From: Siphonodentalium dalli
Taxonomy: Eukaryota; Mollusca; Scaphopoda; Gadilida; Siphonodentaliidae
Direction: 5' to 3'
Length of the DNA: 64,000 bases
Assembly (NCBI GenBank): GCA_032622095.1
Contig: CP136063.1
Location: forward strand, 216,151,982-216,215,981
The first letter of the stretch is position 1; each line of letters begins with the position of its first letter. Positions 21,216 to 34,100 of the stretch are shown one piece after another. Position numbers and translations under genes: made by a program. The notes beneath the pieces are model-generated. The model worked only from the letters and a program-made list of their open reading frames with translations, did not search any database and was not told the origin of the DNA.

Positions 21216-22640
21216 CTTATTACCTGAACATTTATAAGGGAACTAATCATGAGTATTTAGTACCGACCGTTCGGATTTATAACCAGTTATAACTCAATCG
21301 ATTGTCACAAGTTCTCAGAGTAATCCCTTTTTAAACCACACTCAGTTTTATTCTGCCAAAGTGTTGTCCGAATTAGATTTTGTGAGATGTTCCACAACAG
21401 AAAGTGTTATTCGATCGCATCTCGTATTCATTGTTGGTACGATATATGCAGTAATTTACTCACAAGTTACTAGTGGAACCTCTAATAATGAAATGATGTC
21501 CATTCAGTCTTACGATGAGAATCTGTCATGTTTCCACCACGGATGTTTCACCAGGACATTTATTGTAAACACGTTACTTTTACAGCTGCGGTTTCCTCTA
21601 CAACACGACCTATTCCATCAGTCCGAACATTTTTTAAAAAGTTTATTATACCCCGACCCCCGAATAAAGTTCGTGGCATACACTGTAAGAATTATTCCGT
21701 TCTTCGTGGGTTATTCAGCGCGAAGAACCGATTCATATAGCGAGTGGGTTCTTCAATTACCGAGGAACCAAATGTGGTGTTCAGAACCAAATGAATTATG
21801 AAGAACCAATTCTGATTCGCACACAAATCATTATAATGGATGTGTTAAAATTTAGTTATTGCAAACTGGCATTGAATAGTTATAATGGATGTGTTTAGTC
21901 ATTGCAAACCGACCGTGGTCATGCTTGATATATCTATTGATGTCGTTTTGCTAAAACCAAAACCAGCTATTGTTTAAAAAATTTAAAGAGATATGTTCTT
22001 CATAAATATCATACCGGCTTTTTTTCTCAATCGTTCGGATTAGCGCGACCAAAGACCGCGAAAATTCCAATTTAGAAAAAGATAACGGTACTTTTTCTTA
22101 ATAGCCTCAGTTTACCCTACCAGCATCACATCAATTCAACAGGACCAACAAACATCATAGCAAACTGACAGGACCACTTAACCAGGGGTGGTTCCCAGCG
22201 TGTACAATGTCAAATTCAAGTTATTTGATACCTATCAGTAAGATAGCCTATATATAAGATCAAACTTTATCTATTTCTCATGTTCTTATTGGTGGTGTTG
22301 TTTTTATATATTTAGATATTTTTTGCATATAACTTTACCCTCTAGGCCTATATACGAATTAGGCCTTGGGTCCCTTTAAAATAATTGATTCGTGTATAGA
22401 CTTTAACAGATAAATGCGAACTGGGGCGAAAGTTTAAAGATGCACTATCCGATTTGACACAAAATAATATAGTATTTCCTAAGCAAATTTTCCGCTTTTT
22501 ATGCAGGCAAAAGACAAGAAAAAATGCTTGCAATCATATGTGGCACAGGCATAGCGAAAATTCACAAAATCATCCATAACTAATATACGCCGATCACAAA
22601 AACTCCAAATTGAGAACGCTCTTTATTTCTGCCGATTTTA
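21216..22640. other. Intergenic stretch, nothing recognised
   Basis: The longest frame (21361-21801, plus) shows no domain, and its start and stop are not backed by splice or family evidence. A local GAAGAACC-rich area at 21700-21810 may be low-complexity. Confidence 0.35.
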
Positions 22641-23654
22641 CTCACAGGTATATTTGGCACAATTGACCCCACCAACTCAAAGATATATATATACACCCCA
22701 TGCATCCGGATATGCCCGTAGCGGAAGACATGCCCGTAGCGGAATAACCACATGGCCCGCGATTTGCACACCATTCACGGTTAGACACATGTTGCACCGA
22801 AACCAACACATACCAGTGGTTGACGGTGGTGGTAATATTTGTGGCTATAATTTACCCAACTGTACATCAAACTTCTTTAAACATGGACGCAGTTTAATCC
22901 TATTTTATAGCGAAGTTAGGCCAAACATTGTGGCAAAATTTGCATTTCTTACATAAAATTACGATTTCTGTGGTAACAGCCCAGACAACATAGTCTTTGC
23001 ATACATTGCTATTTCCGCGGATATTCCCTTAATATAATAGACAACATTTTAAGTCATGTTTCTACATTTTTCATAGTAAAAAATTACCATATATGCAGAT
23101 CGTAGCAAGAAAATATGGCATGTCTATAGCAGTGGTTTTACGTTTGCTATAGACATTCCCCAAAATCAAGTGAGTGCCTCCATGGAAACTAATTTTTCGG
23201 GCACTAATATGATTGACATCGCAAACATGTCCAGTTCATTTTGAAGCTAATATATCATACATTGAGAGAATGTATGTTATATAATGTGTCAATGCAAAGA
23301 TTCATTAAAATTTGATAAAACCTTATATCGAGTAAGTATTTCAGGTCATAATTTTCGTATAAAACCCTATTATCGAACAGTAATATGCAAATTGCGGAAA
23401 CCACAACCGCTCATTTCCGTAGACCGATTATCGCTGTTAACTTTAAAAAAAAATCAAGGTAAAGTAAACCGTGTTTTTATGAAATAACTTACGACAACTA
23501 AGGACGATGTGCAAATCGCGGGCCATGTGGTTATTCCGCTACGAGCATGTTTTCCGCTACGAGCATGTCCGGATGCATGGGGTGATATATATATATATCT
23601 TATATATGTGTATTTAGGGTGGTGGGGTCTATTGTTCAAAATACCTGTGATTTT
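22641..23654. mobile_element. Foldback element, about 1.0 kb
   Basis: The outer arms are inverted. The left arm runs TCACAGGTAT, GACCCCACCA, TATATATATA, then CCCATGCATCCGGA, TGCCCGTAGCGGAA twice, and CATGGCCCGCGATTTGCACA. The right arm (23508-23654) mirrors these in order. The duplicated CCGTAGCGGAA unit inside each arm is a small tandem. There is no coding content in the middle. Confidence 0.65.
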
Positions 23655-23699
23655 GCTGACGGAATCATGGACACTCTTAATTTATAAGAGGCGATCATT

Positions 23700-24361
23700 G
23701 GAATTATTTCCGTATTGGCTGAACGTTTTAAAACTTCCTATTTTGAAAGTCGATATTTGGCCATCTATAGACCTCAGGACTATATATGCTTAAACTTTCA
23801 ACAATAGAATATGATAATATCTGAATATATGCATGCATACATGCATGCTACAAAAAAATCTCTGAATTGTAAATTACCCCTATCGCGGATCTGACTGACA
23901 GGGAAAAATAAAGTACTGAATTACAAGATATTTAGCACGCTGGGTATTCGGGTTGGTAAATAGTTGCCGTCGGTCAATAGTCAGTCGGCACAGGTCCCTG
24001 ACACATAATTTGTCACAACAGTATTGTTCTAGTATGACATATTTATTATTACCAAACCAAAAAAAAACCTCGATAAAATGCAAATATGTAGATTTAAAAT
24101 TATAATTCGTGCAACAATTACATATTAGCATACCGGTAATGTAATATATATGAGTACCCGAAGCCTGAAATAAATACATACTAAATAAAATATTATACCC
24201 ATTAGTATATATCTTGCATGGTCTTCAATGGTGTGTTTTGCAATACATTCTTGTATCTTGTCAATTTGGCCATGCAATTTGTTATACAAAGTTCACAACC
24301 ACCGATTGGATACACGATGCCGTAAAAGACAATTTAGTTGGCTGTGTTTCATGATACAACC
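23700..24361. other. Intergenic stretch, nothing recognised
   Basis: AT-rich sequence with a CATGCATACATGCATG run near 23830. No exon or element was identified. Confidence 0.35.
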
Positions 24362-24819
24362 TTAAAGGTACAAATCCGATTCGATGGTCTCCATATCATC
24401 AGATTCCAACAATTTTTTTATTTTTTTTAAATGCCGCTTCAGTTGCCCAAAAATAATGCTAACCACAGTCAACTATAGTATAAAATTGCCCAAAACCTGT
24501 TATTTATCAACATTTTGTTCAACGAAATTTTGCCGATTTGTCAAATATCTGACACTGTGACACAAAAAACTTGAAAAAAGCCACTTGATTTCTGAGTTAT
24601 CCATCTTCATCCGCAATTTGGTCGGAAACAATCTTCTCGTCGACTTTTACTGGGCCATTAAATATTCCAGGATGTGAAAAATAATAGATTAAAAAAAATC
24701 GATGTCTGATCACTGCATGAGCTTTGATGGGTGGGTTCCTCGACTCGAATCAAATATCCCCCCCCCGAAGCCAAATAAATAGTAATTGAGTGGCGCTTAA
24801 TCGGATTGAGTACCCTTAA
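24362..24819. mobile_element. TTAAAGG-ended MITE, copy B
   Basis: The left end is TTAAAGGTACAAATCCGATT and the right end GATTGAGTACCCTTAA. The inner block GGGTTCCTCGACTCGAATCA is shared with copies A and C. It ends about 290 bp before the start codon of the helical-repeat gene. Confidence 0.6.
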
Positions 24820-25108
24820 GTGACAGCAACACTTCGTTGGTGCTACAAGTAACGATTATTGCCACATCATTTTGAAGTGACAGCAACCACAGCCCAGCCG
24901 ATTTCCGACGTGGTTTCGATTTTTTTTGTCGCCCCCTCCGTAGTTGCTATCGACAACGTCCTGGTAACGTTGAACGTCACGGTGATTATCTCAGTTCAGA
25001 GAAGCGCTTCGGAACACATGTATATTGAGCTATCATTTGTTATATTTGTCAAAATCGTGCTATTTAATATATTGTGTTGCTGATATTATTCTAAAAAACA
25101 AGAACAGG

Positions 25109-25122
25109 ATGAATTTCTTGCG
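25109..25122 (+). CDS. Helical-repeat gene, coding exon 1 (MNFL)
   Basis: Fourteen coding bases, ATG AAT TTC TTG CG, then GTAAGT. The two carried bases plus G at 29583 make an Arg codon, giving MNFLRNERKY. It was chosen because phase and donor fit exactly. The assignment is still less certain than the other exons because only four codons support it. Confidence 0.6.
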
Positions 25123-28100
25123 GTAAGTAAAAATTATTACCGATTTTCAAAGTTCAAGTAAATTGTAACAGCAATGTTACTTATTTCGGCCAATTTGGCC
25201 GTTTACTTCATGTCTGTTTTTCATCTGACGTGTGTGTCGAATAAATGATGTGGAGGATTTATGTAAATGTTAGCCCAAACTACATTTCCAAGTAACGATG
25301 GTTTTGTTGTTTATTTTGAGGAATAATACCGCGTCAGATGAATTCAGCCCAAATATGTTAACAGTTGTCGTGTAAAACATTCGGCAGTAGGTTAGCGTTA
25401 TTTAGTATTTGTGGATGTCCTCATGGGGAAAATAGACTACTGCGCTTGAACGAGCATGTGAATTTGTCGTTTTTAATGTATAGCAACTTGATAATCAATA
25501 ACAGAGGCATTCTCTGTCAAATATGGTCGCTCTATTTACGGTATTAATTGCGGAACTTTCTAAAGTAAACTACGCGTAAACGGATACATACGGTAAATTA
25601 TAGAAGGTGCCGGAATCGTCGTACTCGCCCCAGGGCCAACTCGCCCCACTCGACGTGTGTCAATTCGGTACCTACTATAACATGTACCCGAGGATGAGTC
25701 CGGCTCGGAATAAAATATGTATACGGGTGTTATATAGCGTTTTGTCCGTTGTTTCTCAATTAATATTATTGAAATTTGGTGTATATGTCCGGGCTGGGAC
25801 ATGGAATACAACAACGTTTGAATTGTTTTTAAATTTACAAATTTGTAGATTTTGTTCATTTTTGTTTTTCGTTCTGAAAACACACTATAAAGTGTATATA
25901 ATATAATAACGAAGACGACACATACATAATTTATAAACTGTTAACAAAAGATATCAAATTCAATACATGACAAAGATGACTCAGTGGAGTTTATAAAGTG
26001 AACATAAAAACATTGAGGTAAGAATCTTTTTAAGGAATGCAACTTTATTTAATGATAATAAACACATAAATTAAAATAACAAACATGAGACATACATAAT
26101 TTATAAACTGTTAACAAAAGATATCAAACTCAATACATGACAAAGATGACTCAGTGAAGTTTATAAAGTGAACATAAAAATATTAAGGTAAGAATCTTTT
26201 TAAGCATTACCAAACCGTTTAGCACAGACCACAGTCCACTTCACTCATCCGATCATCACCAAACTTCATATTTATCTTGATATTGATCTATCAGATGAGA
26301 GCTATCAAATATTTTGTTAATTTCATAGGAAAAAATGGTCGCCAGCGGCCATATTGCATTTACGTTATATGTTATCGCGTTATGTCGATATCTAGTATTA
26401 CTTAGAAATTTCACCTTTCCAGATTCATAATTGCTCCATTGACTGTAACAGATGAAATTATTCCCCTCTTCGGATAGAGTGTCACTGAAACTTTATTTTG
26501 TCAAACTGTCTGTATAATCACTGATTATATATGGCAATAATCTGTAATAAGATGTAGCACTATTTTATTTTATATATGCTGTTTTTATACAACAATTCTA
26601 ATCCCCCCTAGATCATCATGTGGTCGACCATACATCGCGCGAGGACCTGGTTGAATTAAGGGGGGTTTTATGGATCACTTCTGTCCTCAAGCTAGATTAT
26701 ACTTATGACATTTAATGGCATGTTTCTAACGTGGAGGGTTAGATATGCTTGAGAAACCACCACTCTTTAATTCACACCAAGTTCTCAGCTGTCATGAACC
26801 CATAGCCATGATATATGGTTTATTTTATGTATACTAGTAATATAGTTATTTTCAGTACCTTTATATACCAGTACTGTGTATAACAATGCATATAAATTAA
26901 TCAATGTATACATGTATATTGATTCAACGGATTCAGTGGTTTTGTCCATCAGTCTATCAAATTTGCGGGGAAAACATGACCACAAGCAGTACACCCTGCT
27001 AAATTTCGAATTTGAATCAATTGGCGCACCCTGCAGCCAGCTTTTATTGGAGAACTTTTTCTCATGTGGATATTTTGGGTCACCGCTAGATGTGAGCCAT
27101 ATTTTGTTCTCAAACTGTCCTTGTGAAGACATCACTGGCATTGCCAGCGGTGATCTTCAATTTTACTATTTTTATGGCTAAATAATTTGGTTGATACTAC
27201 AGACGACACCCCTTGTCCGATCGTCACCAGATTCCACAATGATCTTCTGGATAACCAGCGTGAGAGTAATCTAATTTTCCCGAATTTCGTTAAAAAACAT
27301 TACCACAGGCAGCAATTTGGTATATTACTCTTTTATCCTCTTTTGCATGACTGAATTGTTTAGAAACTGTACAGACATATCCCTCATCTGACAGTCACCA
27401 AACTTCATATTGATCTTCGGGCTGACAACTAGATGGGAGCTATCGAATGCTTTGAATTTTTTTGGAAAACATTGTCGCCAGCAGTCATCTTCTATTTTGG
27501 TTTTTATATACATGTATATCTCTTCACGCGGATAGCCAGTATTACGTAGGTACTTCAACTTTCCGCATTCCTGTCATCATTTGAAATATAAAAATTTACC
27601 TGATACATGCACCCTTCAAAATTTGTTTCGTCGTATCTATTTTAATGACCCGTATGGTAATATTGATACAGATATATTTGTCAAACATTTCTTTGTACAA
27701 TATACAGGTATTTAGTTTGTAACTAAATCTAGAAATATATAATAGTAGCTGGTGGACCCGACTTCGTCCGGGATGCTCCCCTCTGATTTTCGGAGAATTG
27801 CGCGATTTAACCTTGAATTGACTTTTTTAAAGGTGAAGGTCATGTCGGGGTCACGATTTGACCCGTCCAAAACACTCCCCGGACAAAAGTCACGACAAAC
27901 GTACCCGTCGAAATCCGCCCGGCTTTACCCGATTTGATCTTGAATTGACAATTTTGAATGTCAAGATCAGGTCAGGGTCATGATTTGACCCACCGAAACA
28001 CTCCTGGGACAAAAGTAACAGTATGTATCAAATTTCGTTGAAATACTTCCGTTTTACCAGATTTGACCTTGAATTTATCTTTTTGAATGTCAAAGTCAGG

Positions 28101-31100
28101 TCGGGATCAAGATTTGACCCGCCCAAAATACTCCCTGGAAATAATATCCCCTAGGTATCAAATTTCGTCAAATCTGTCAGGCAGTTTTCCCGGCCATAGC
28201 TAACAGACAGACAAATGTCCAAAATATATATTAGACTAGCTGATGTACTCGACTTCGTTCGGGCTAGTTAGGGATTTTTTGTGATCGCCTCCATCTGGAC
28301 AGTACCCAGTATATACAGCGTCTGGCCAAATTATTGTTCAATTGGTCCAGAAACATGCCTATATCAGCACGTTCGAGAACATGGTCCCACGTGAAATTGG
28401 ACCCGTCCATATTGCTCCCGGGATCGAAGTAGTCCTACACACAAATGTTTAGTCGGATCGGTCAAGGTCCAGAAACATGCCTATGAGCGAGGTCAAGTTG
28501 AAACGTTAAATATCAAATTCGAGCAGTGTTAGAGTCTATAACACATACACACATGCATTCATGCATACACACATACATACATACAGACAGGTGTTTCAAA
28601 ATGTATAATCGATAGCTACAACAATTCTATGGTTGATAGTTCACGGCCGACCTGATGCATGCATCTTAGTTTTCTTGTAAGTTATATATAGGGGACTTAT
28701 ATATGTGACACTGCGGTATCAATTCTGCCGCGGTCGAATTTTCTTGACTCTTCGTCTTGTTTTGTGTAACTGAACATATAAATGATTACTTGGAACTCAT
28801 TTAATATTAAGTTTTGCTTGTCCGGATAATATTCTTTAATTAAATTTAAAGGCCTTATATGGCTGAGCGACTCATCACGAAATTTCTCTTCGGACGATTG
28901 ACGATAATTATTATAGTTCTACGCACAGGCCTATTATTTTCTGATAAGACATTATTTAAAGGTACGGTTGGCCTTGGCGGTGGGTATCCTGTAAAAATAT
29001 TTCCACCCGTCAAAAACAGCCACAAACAGAAAGAACATCAAAATGTAGACCGACTTTGTCCGTATACAAATAAGAAATATCGCATAAACAATATGTTATT
29101 GTCATTTGTTTGACCATTGTTATGTAAACAAAAGCATAAAAAGTAACTTTTCTGGTGTTTGTTTATATTATGATGGTAAACATAAAGAGCGTTCTTTGTT
29201 GGTGAATTCCTGATATGGAACAAATAAAGAGCGTTTATGCCATTTGTGTGTGATTAGCCAGTAGCATTGTGCTGTCTTCTGTAACACAATCAGGCTCTTG
29301 CTTGGGTAAAATATAGTATGTCTTTATGATAACATGCTGTTTACGCGATAGTCATGGTATATATGAACGAAACTCTATGCATTTTAATGTTTTTCTGTTT
29401 TTGGTGATTGGAACAAATATGAATATTTTCCACAACTAAGGCCTCACGTGCCTTTAATGCTTATGTATACTATAGCATTAAAGAAACTGTGCGATACATA
29501 CACTTCACTTTCTGTCGTAGATGAAACTGTCTAATGGGTTTCATATCTATATAATGAACACCATTTTTTGTTTGATTCTCAGGAACGAACGAAAGTATCC
29601 CGACCTAAAGGAAGAGATGGATAAGATGCTAGGGGAAAGATATGTTAAGGAAGTTATCTTACCGGGGTCAATACAGAAGTACGAAAGAGAAGGAATCGTG
29701 GATGTGATCGAATGTGTGCTGGAAAGAGTCGATACCGTAATTAGAGAACGAGAGGATCAGAAGGAAAGAGAAATTGAGAAGACTGTTCGCATGTTGGTTA
29801 GTGGCATCATTCCAGAAGCCATAGACGAGGTTGCAGAAGAAATAAGAACGAAACAAGATGCTATTATGCAACAAGCTGAAGAGTTAGCAAGTGATGCTAT
29901 TCAGGCGGCCGTATTTGAGATGGAAGATGGGAGAGAACAAGAGAGAAGTCAGCAGGCTAAATGGCTAGTGCGAAAAGTTATGAAGATGGCTGTGTTGGAA
30001 ATTGAAGACGAGGAAGAAGAGAGAAGAATGTTAGAGTATGCTAAGGATTTGATACAAAACATAGTGATCCCCAATGCAGTAAAGCAATACGAAAATGAGA
30101 AACAAATGGCGTTATTCGAAAAGGAGTTAGCTGCTGAAGCTAAATGGTTGTGTGTTGACCTTGTAATACCACGTGCTCTCCACGAGGTGGAATTGGAGCT
30201 CATTGAAGAGCAAGATCATATTATCCATGACCTTATACAGGATGTGGTTATTCCAAATGCATTCATGGAGATCGAACAGGCGGAATCGTTGCACGGCAAT
30301 GGGCAGACTGAGGACAGACTCGTCACCAAAACTGAGGATGTCGACAAGGGAAATGGCGAAGATGAGCCCAGAAGCATCTTGTCCCATATGGTTCACGGCG
30401 CAGGGGATATAGCAGGTTAGCACATATATGGAAATCTCCAAATACATTTTAACCCTTTGATGACGTGAGCTGGCACATCATTAAAGATCATGTGGTGATT
30501 TCTCTTATATATCATATACTAGCCGATGAGCCCGACGTTGTCCGGGCTATTCAAAAACCAAATTTCAAGTCGATAGCTCTACAAAAACCAAATTTCAAGT
30601 CGATAGCTCCACCCGTTTCCGATATCTAGTCTGCGCATGCGCGAAGCTGGTGTCGCACGGGCTCGGCGACCCGATAACATTCGTATCCGGGGCAAGATAC
30701 ATTCACATACCAAATTTCAAGTCGATAGCTCCACCCGTTTCCGAGATCTCGTCTGCGCATGCGCGAAGCTGGCGTCGCACGGGCTCGGCGACCCGATAAA
30801 ATTCGTATCCGGGGCAAGATACATTCACATAGCAAATTTCAAGTCGATAGCTCCACCCGTTCCCGAGATCTCGTCTGCGCATGCGCGAAGCGGGCGCCGC
30901 ACGGGCTCGCCAATACGACAACGTTCACCGCCTGGTCAAACTACACACACGTACCAAGTTTCGTCCCGATCGGTCGAGAATCGTAGATTTGTATTAATGA
31001 CAGACAGACAAACAAACAAACAAACAAACATACATACAGACAGAGGTCTTCAAAATATATATGAGACTAGCAGGTTAGCCCGCCACCGGCGGCTTGTCCG

Positions 31101-34100
31101 AAACATGACATTTTTATATATATTTTTGAAATTTTTAGCTCCACGCGTTTCAATATGAAAAATTTGTACCCGGTAGCTCCACCTGTTTCCGAGATCTGGT
31201 CTGCGCATGAAAATTTGTACTCGGCGCAAGATACATTCACATGCCAAATTTCAAGTCGATAGCTCCACCCGTTTCCGAGATCTCGTCTGCGCATGCGCTG
31301 CACGGGCGTCGCACGGGCTCGGCGACCCGATAAAATTTGTACCCGGCGCAAGATACATTCACATAGCAAATTTCAAGTCGATAGCTCCACCCGTTTCCGA
31401 GATCTCGTCTGCGCATGCGCTGCACGGGCGTCGCACGGGCTCGGCGACCCGATAACATTTGTACCCGGCGCAAGATACATTCACATAGCAAATTTCAAGT
31501 CGATAACTCCACCCGTTTCCGATATCTCGTCTGCGCATGCGCTGCACGGGCGTCGCACGGGCTCGCCGCCAATACGACAACGACCACCGCCTGGTCAAAC
31601 TACACACACGTACCAAGTTTCGTCCCGATCGGTCGAGAATCGTAGATTTGTATGAAGTACAACACACACACAGACATAAATATATAAGAGAGATATGTAA
31701 ATTAGATAGATTGTATCAAAATATATAGGAGAGATATGTAAATGATCTACACACCATTACTGGTGTTTGTCAAAGTTTAGTGGGGTATATCAATACTCAT
31801 TCACGATCTTATCATTGAGGTCCGGAGGGTGTGGACTATTTCTCGAATACAAGGAGTTCTCAAAATATATAGAAGAGATAAAGAATGTACTGGCTCACAT
31901 TAAGTTACAAGGTAAATGTAAATATTTTTAGGCCAATACATTCTCCATATGTGAGACTCCGCAGAATCGCATATACAAGAGAATGCATTAGCCTATGTGT
32001 TTTGCAAAATAACGGGAAGTTCCAGCCACGAAAAGATTACAGATACAAAATAATGTGACCATTGCCAAACTAAAATACTATCAGATGTACATATGCACGT
32101 TTTTTCTTCTTGAATAGATGAGAGCTACCATGCATGTAATAACCCCTAAAATGGAAAATAAAAAAAATATAACGATACTATATATGAACAGCATCCTTTT
32201 GCCCCACGAGCTAACAACAGGACCCGAAACATCATAGACGTTTAGCAGGACAATTTTACCAGATTTGTACGTACACTCAATCATACTATATTACGTTTTC
32301 AGCTGAGTGGGTGTTGGCCTACAAAGAATATGAAGGCGATGCAAGATCATATACCAAGGTAAATTAAGTTTTTTTTCCTGGTGGGTTCACTGTTAAAATC
32401 AACGCAGTCTTTATAATCGAATTCGATCACTCTACATGTACGCGTCTGATGGTGTGATCACTGTTTGGAATTGGTTTCAATGTGGTAAAGTTATATACTG
32501 TGTGTATATATGTACACATACCACTCACACCACTCTGGAAAGACTGCAAGTTGTATATATATATAGTATAGTTTAGGTGGACAGTTGTACTCGACGGTAG
32601 TCTCCACCCCCACGAAATAGTATATACATATTCTCAGAGATAGTCAATGCATTTCAGGTTGATCGCAGCATTCACAACATGATGCGGAACTACAACAACA
32701 AAGATGACTCAAGAACTGTCAAAGATGTATCATGGCAGGCTTGGCTGTTTAACTCTGCACACATACCACAAAAAGGTAACGACTGGTATCAATATGTTAC
32801 ACATTAATAAATTTAATTTGTATTTGCTGTGCACGTGGACCCAATAAAATATAGGCTGTACCTGAGTGTTGAGTCCAATTCATTTAAGTAATGAAAGTAA
32901 TGGAAATATATTTAAACAAAACACTTAACTTATTTTATTTCTTTATAGAATAACATGATATTTATGATTGTCAGATTGTTAGTTGGGACAACTAAACAGA
33001 AACAAGCGGTTTTCCTGGATGTTAGTATGATTATTAACTAACAAACAAAATGCTAAACATCACAAAACAAAGCAAACACACATTATTTGCCATCTTTCCA
33101 TTTCTACAGCTTCTGCTCTGTCGTTGTATATATATATGTAGGCATATCTTGGTGTGCTTGTGAATGAAACACGGACATGATGAGTTTGGGGCGAGCTATA
33201 TATGACAATATAGTCATGTTGGAGGAGTCGTCAAAATTGTTTGTCAGGCTATATTTCTTAGCATAATTTTCATATCAGGTTTGAGTTACACAAATGTGAC
33301 CAGCTTGGATACGAGAAGCATGACCAGGCGAACGTTGGGGAAGATGAACCGAGAACGTGAGGATACTGCAGATCAGATGTCCACTTTCCTAGCACCCGAC
33401 TTCGTAGGAGGTAAGTGTCGGTCAACAGCATCATTAAAGTTTCAATCACTAACATGTAGTTTTCTGTTAGATTAACCTTGAAATAATCGTCCAAAGGTTT
33501 CGGAATGGAAAAATCGATAGAACAAATCCAGGTCTGCACGCTTTGTTATATGGGTATATCTTTGGCATTCCATGTCTACATGTCTTTATTTTTGGTACTA
33601 GTACACAAACATCAATGAGATGTATTGATAATAACCACATGAGGGTGTATTATATTCATGCAGAATCTGTAGATTGACTGTTATTTGTGCGATTACCCAC
33701 ACGCGTAAGACCGATTGAAAAAAGGCAGGACTGTGGCGAGACCAGGTTTTGGGTTCGTGGCTTAAAGTGAACTTAACAAACTGCAGTTAAACAATTCAGA
33801 CTTGAACATTTAAGTTGAGATTATTCTGATAAGTTTATCTTTTCAATCAATATTATTGTAAGTTAAAAATCATATGTTTTTGGGTTAATCGAATATTTTA
33901 CTTAATTTAAATCAAAATTTAGACGGAAATCTCACATGTTGGAATAATTTCGAAGTTACGGGAATTGGGATGCCTTGGGTTACCGTTGACAAAGCGAATC
34001 CAAATATGGTGTAAATCATATCATATACATGTATTGACAACAAGAGCATCTTTACTCATAATATAAATTCTCGTTTCAGACAATAATGATGTGAAATGCT

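Noticed and set aside
21361-21801. 146-codon plus frame
   Set aside because: Its composition is not protein-like in a recognisable way, it has no family resemblance, and a second overlapping frame is equally open.
29521-29582. ATG at 29521 as the start of the helical-repeat protein
   Set aside because: A good acceptor (GATTCTCAG) at 29582 and a phase-matched ATG exon at 25109 give a better start. The 20 residues before 29583 are hydrophobic and unlike the rest.
30626-31667. Many overlapping open frames of 60-170 codons on both strands
   Set aside because: They come from the 122-bp monomers: the same peptides recur every unit on both strands and recur at 43.6-45.1 kb. There is no start, splice or family evidence.
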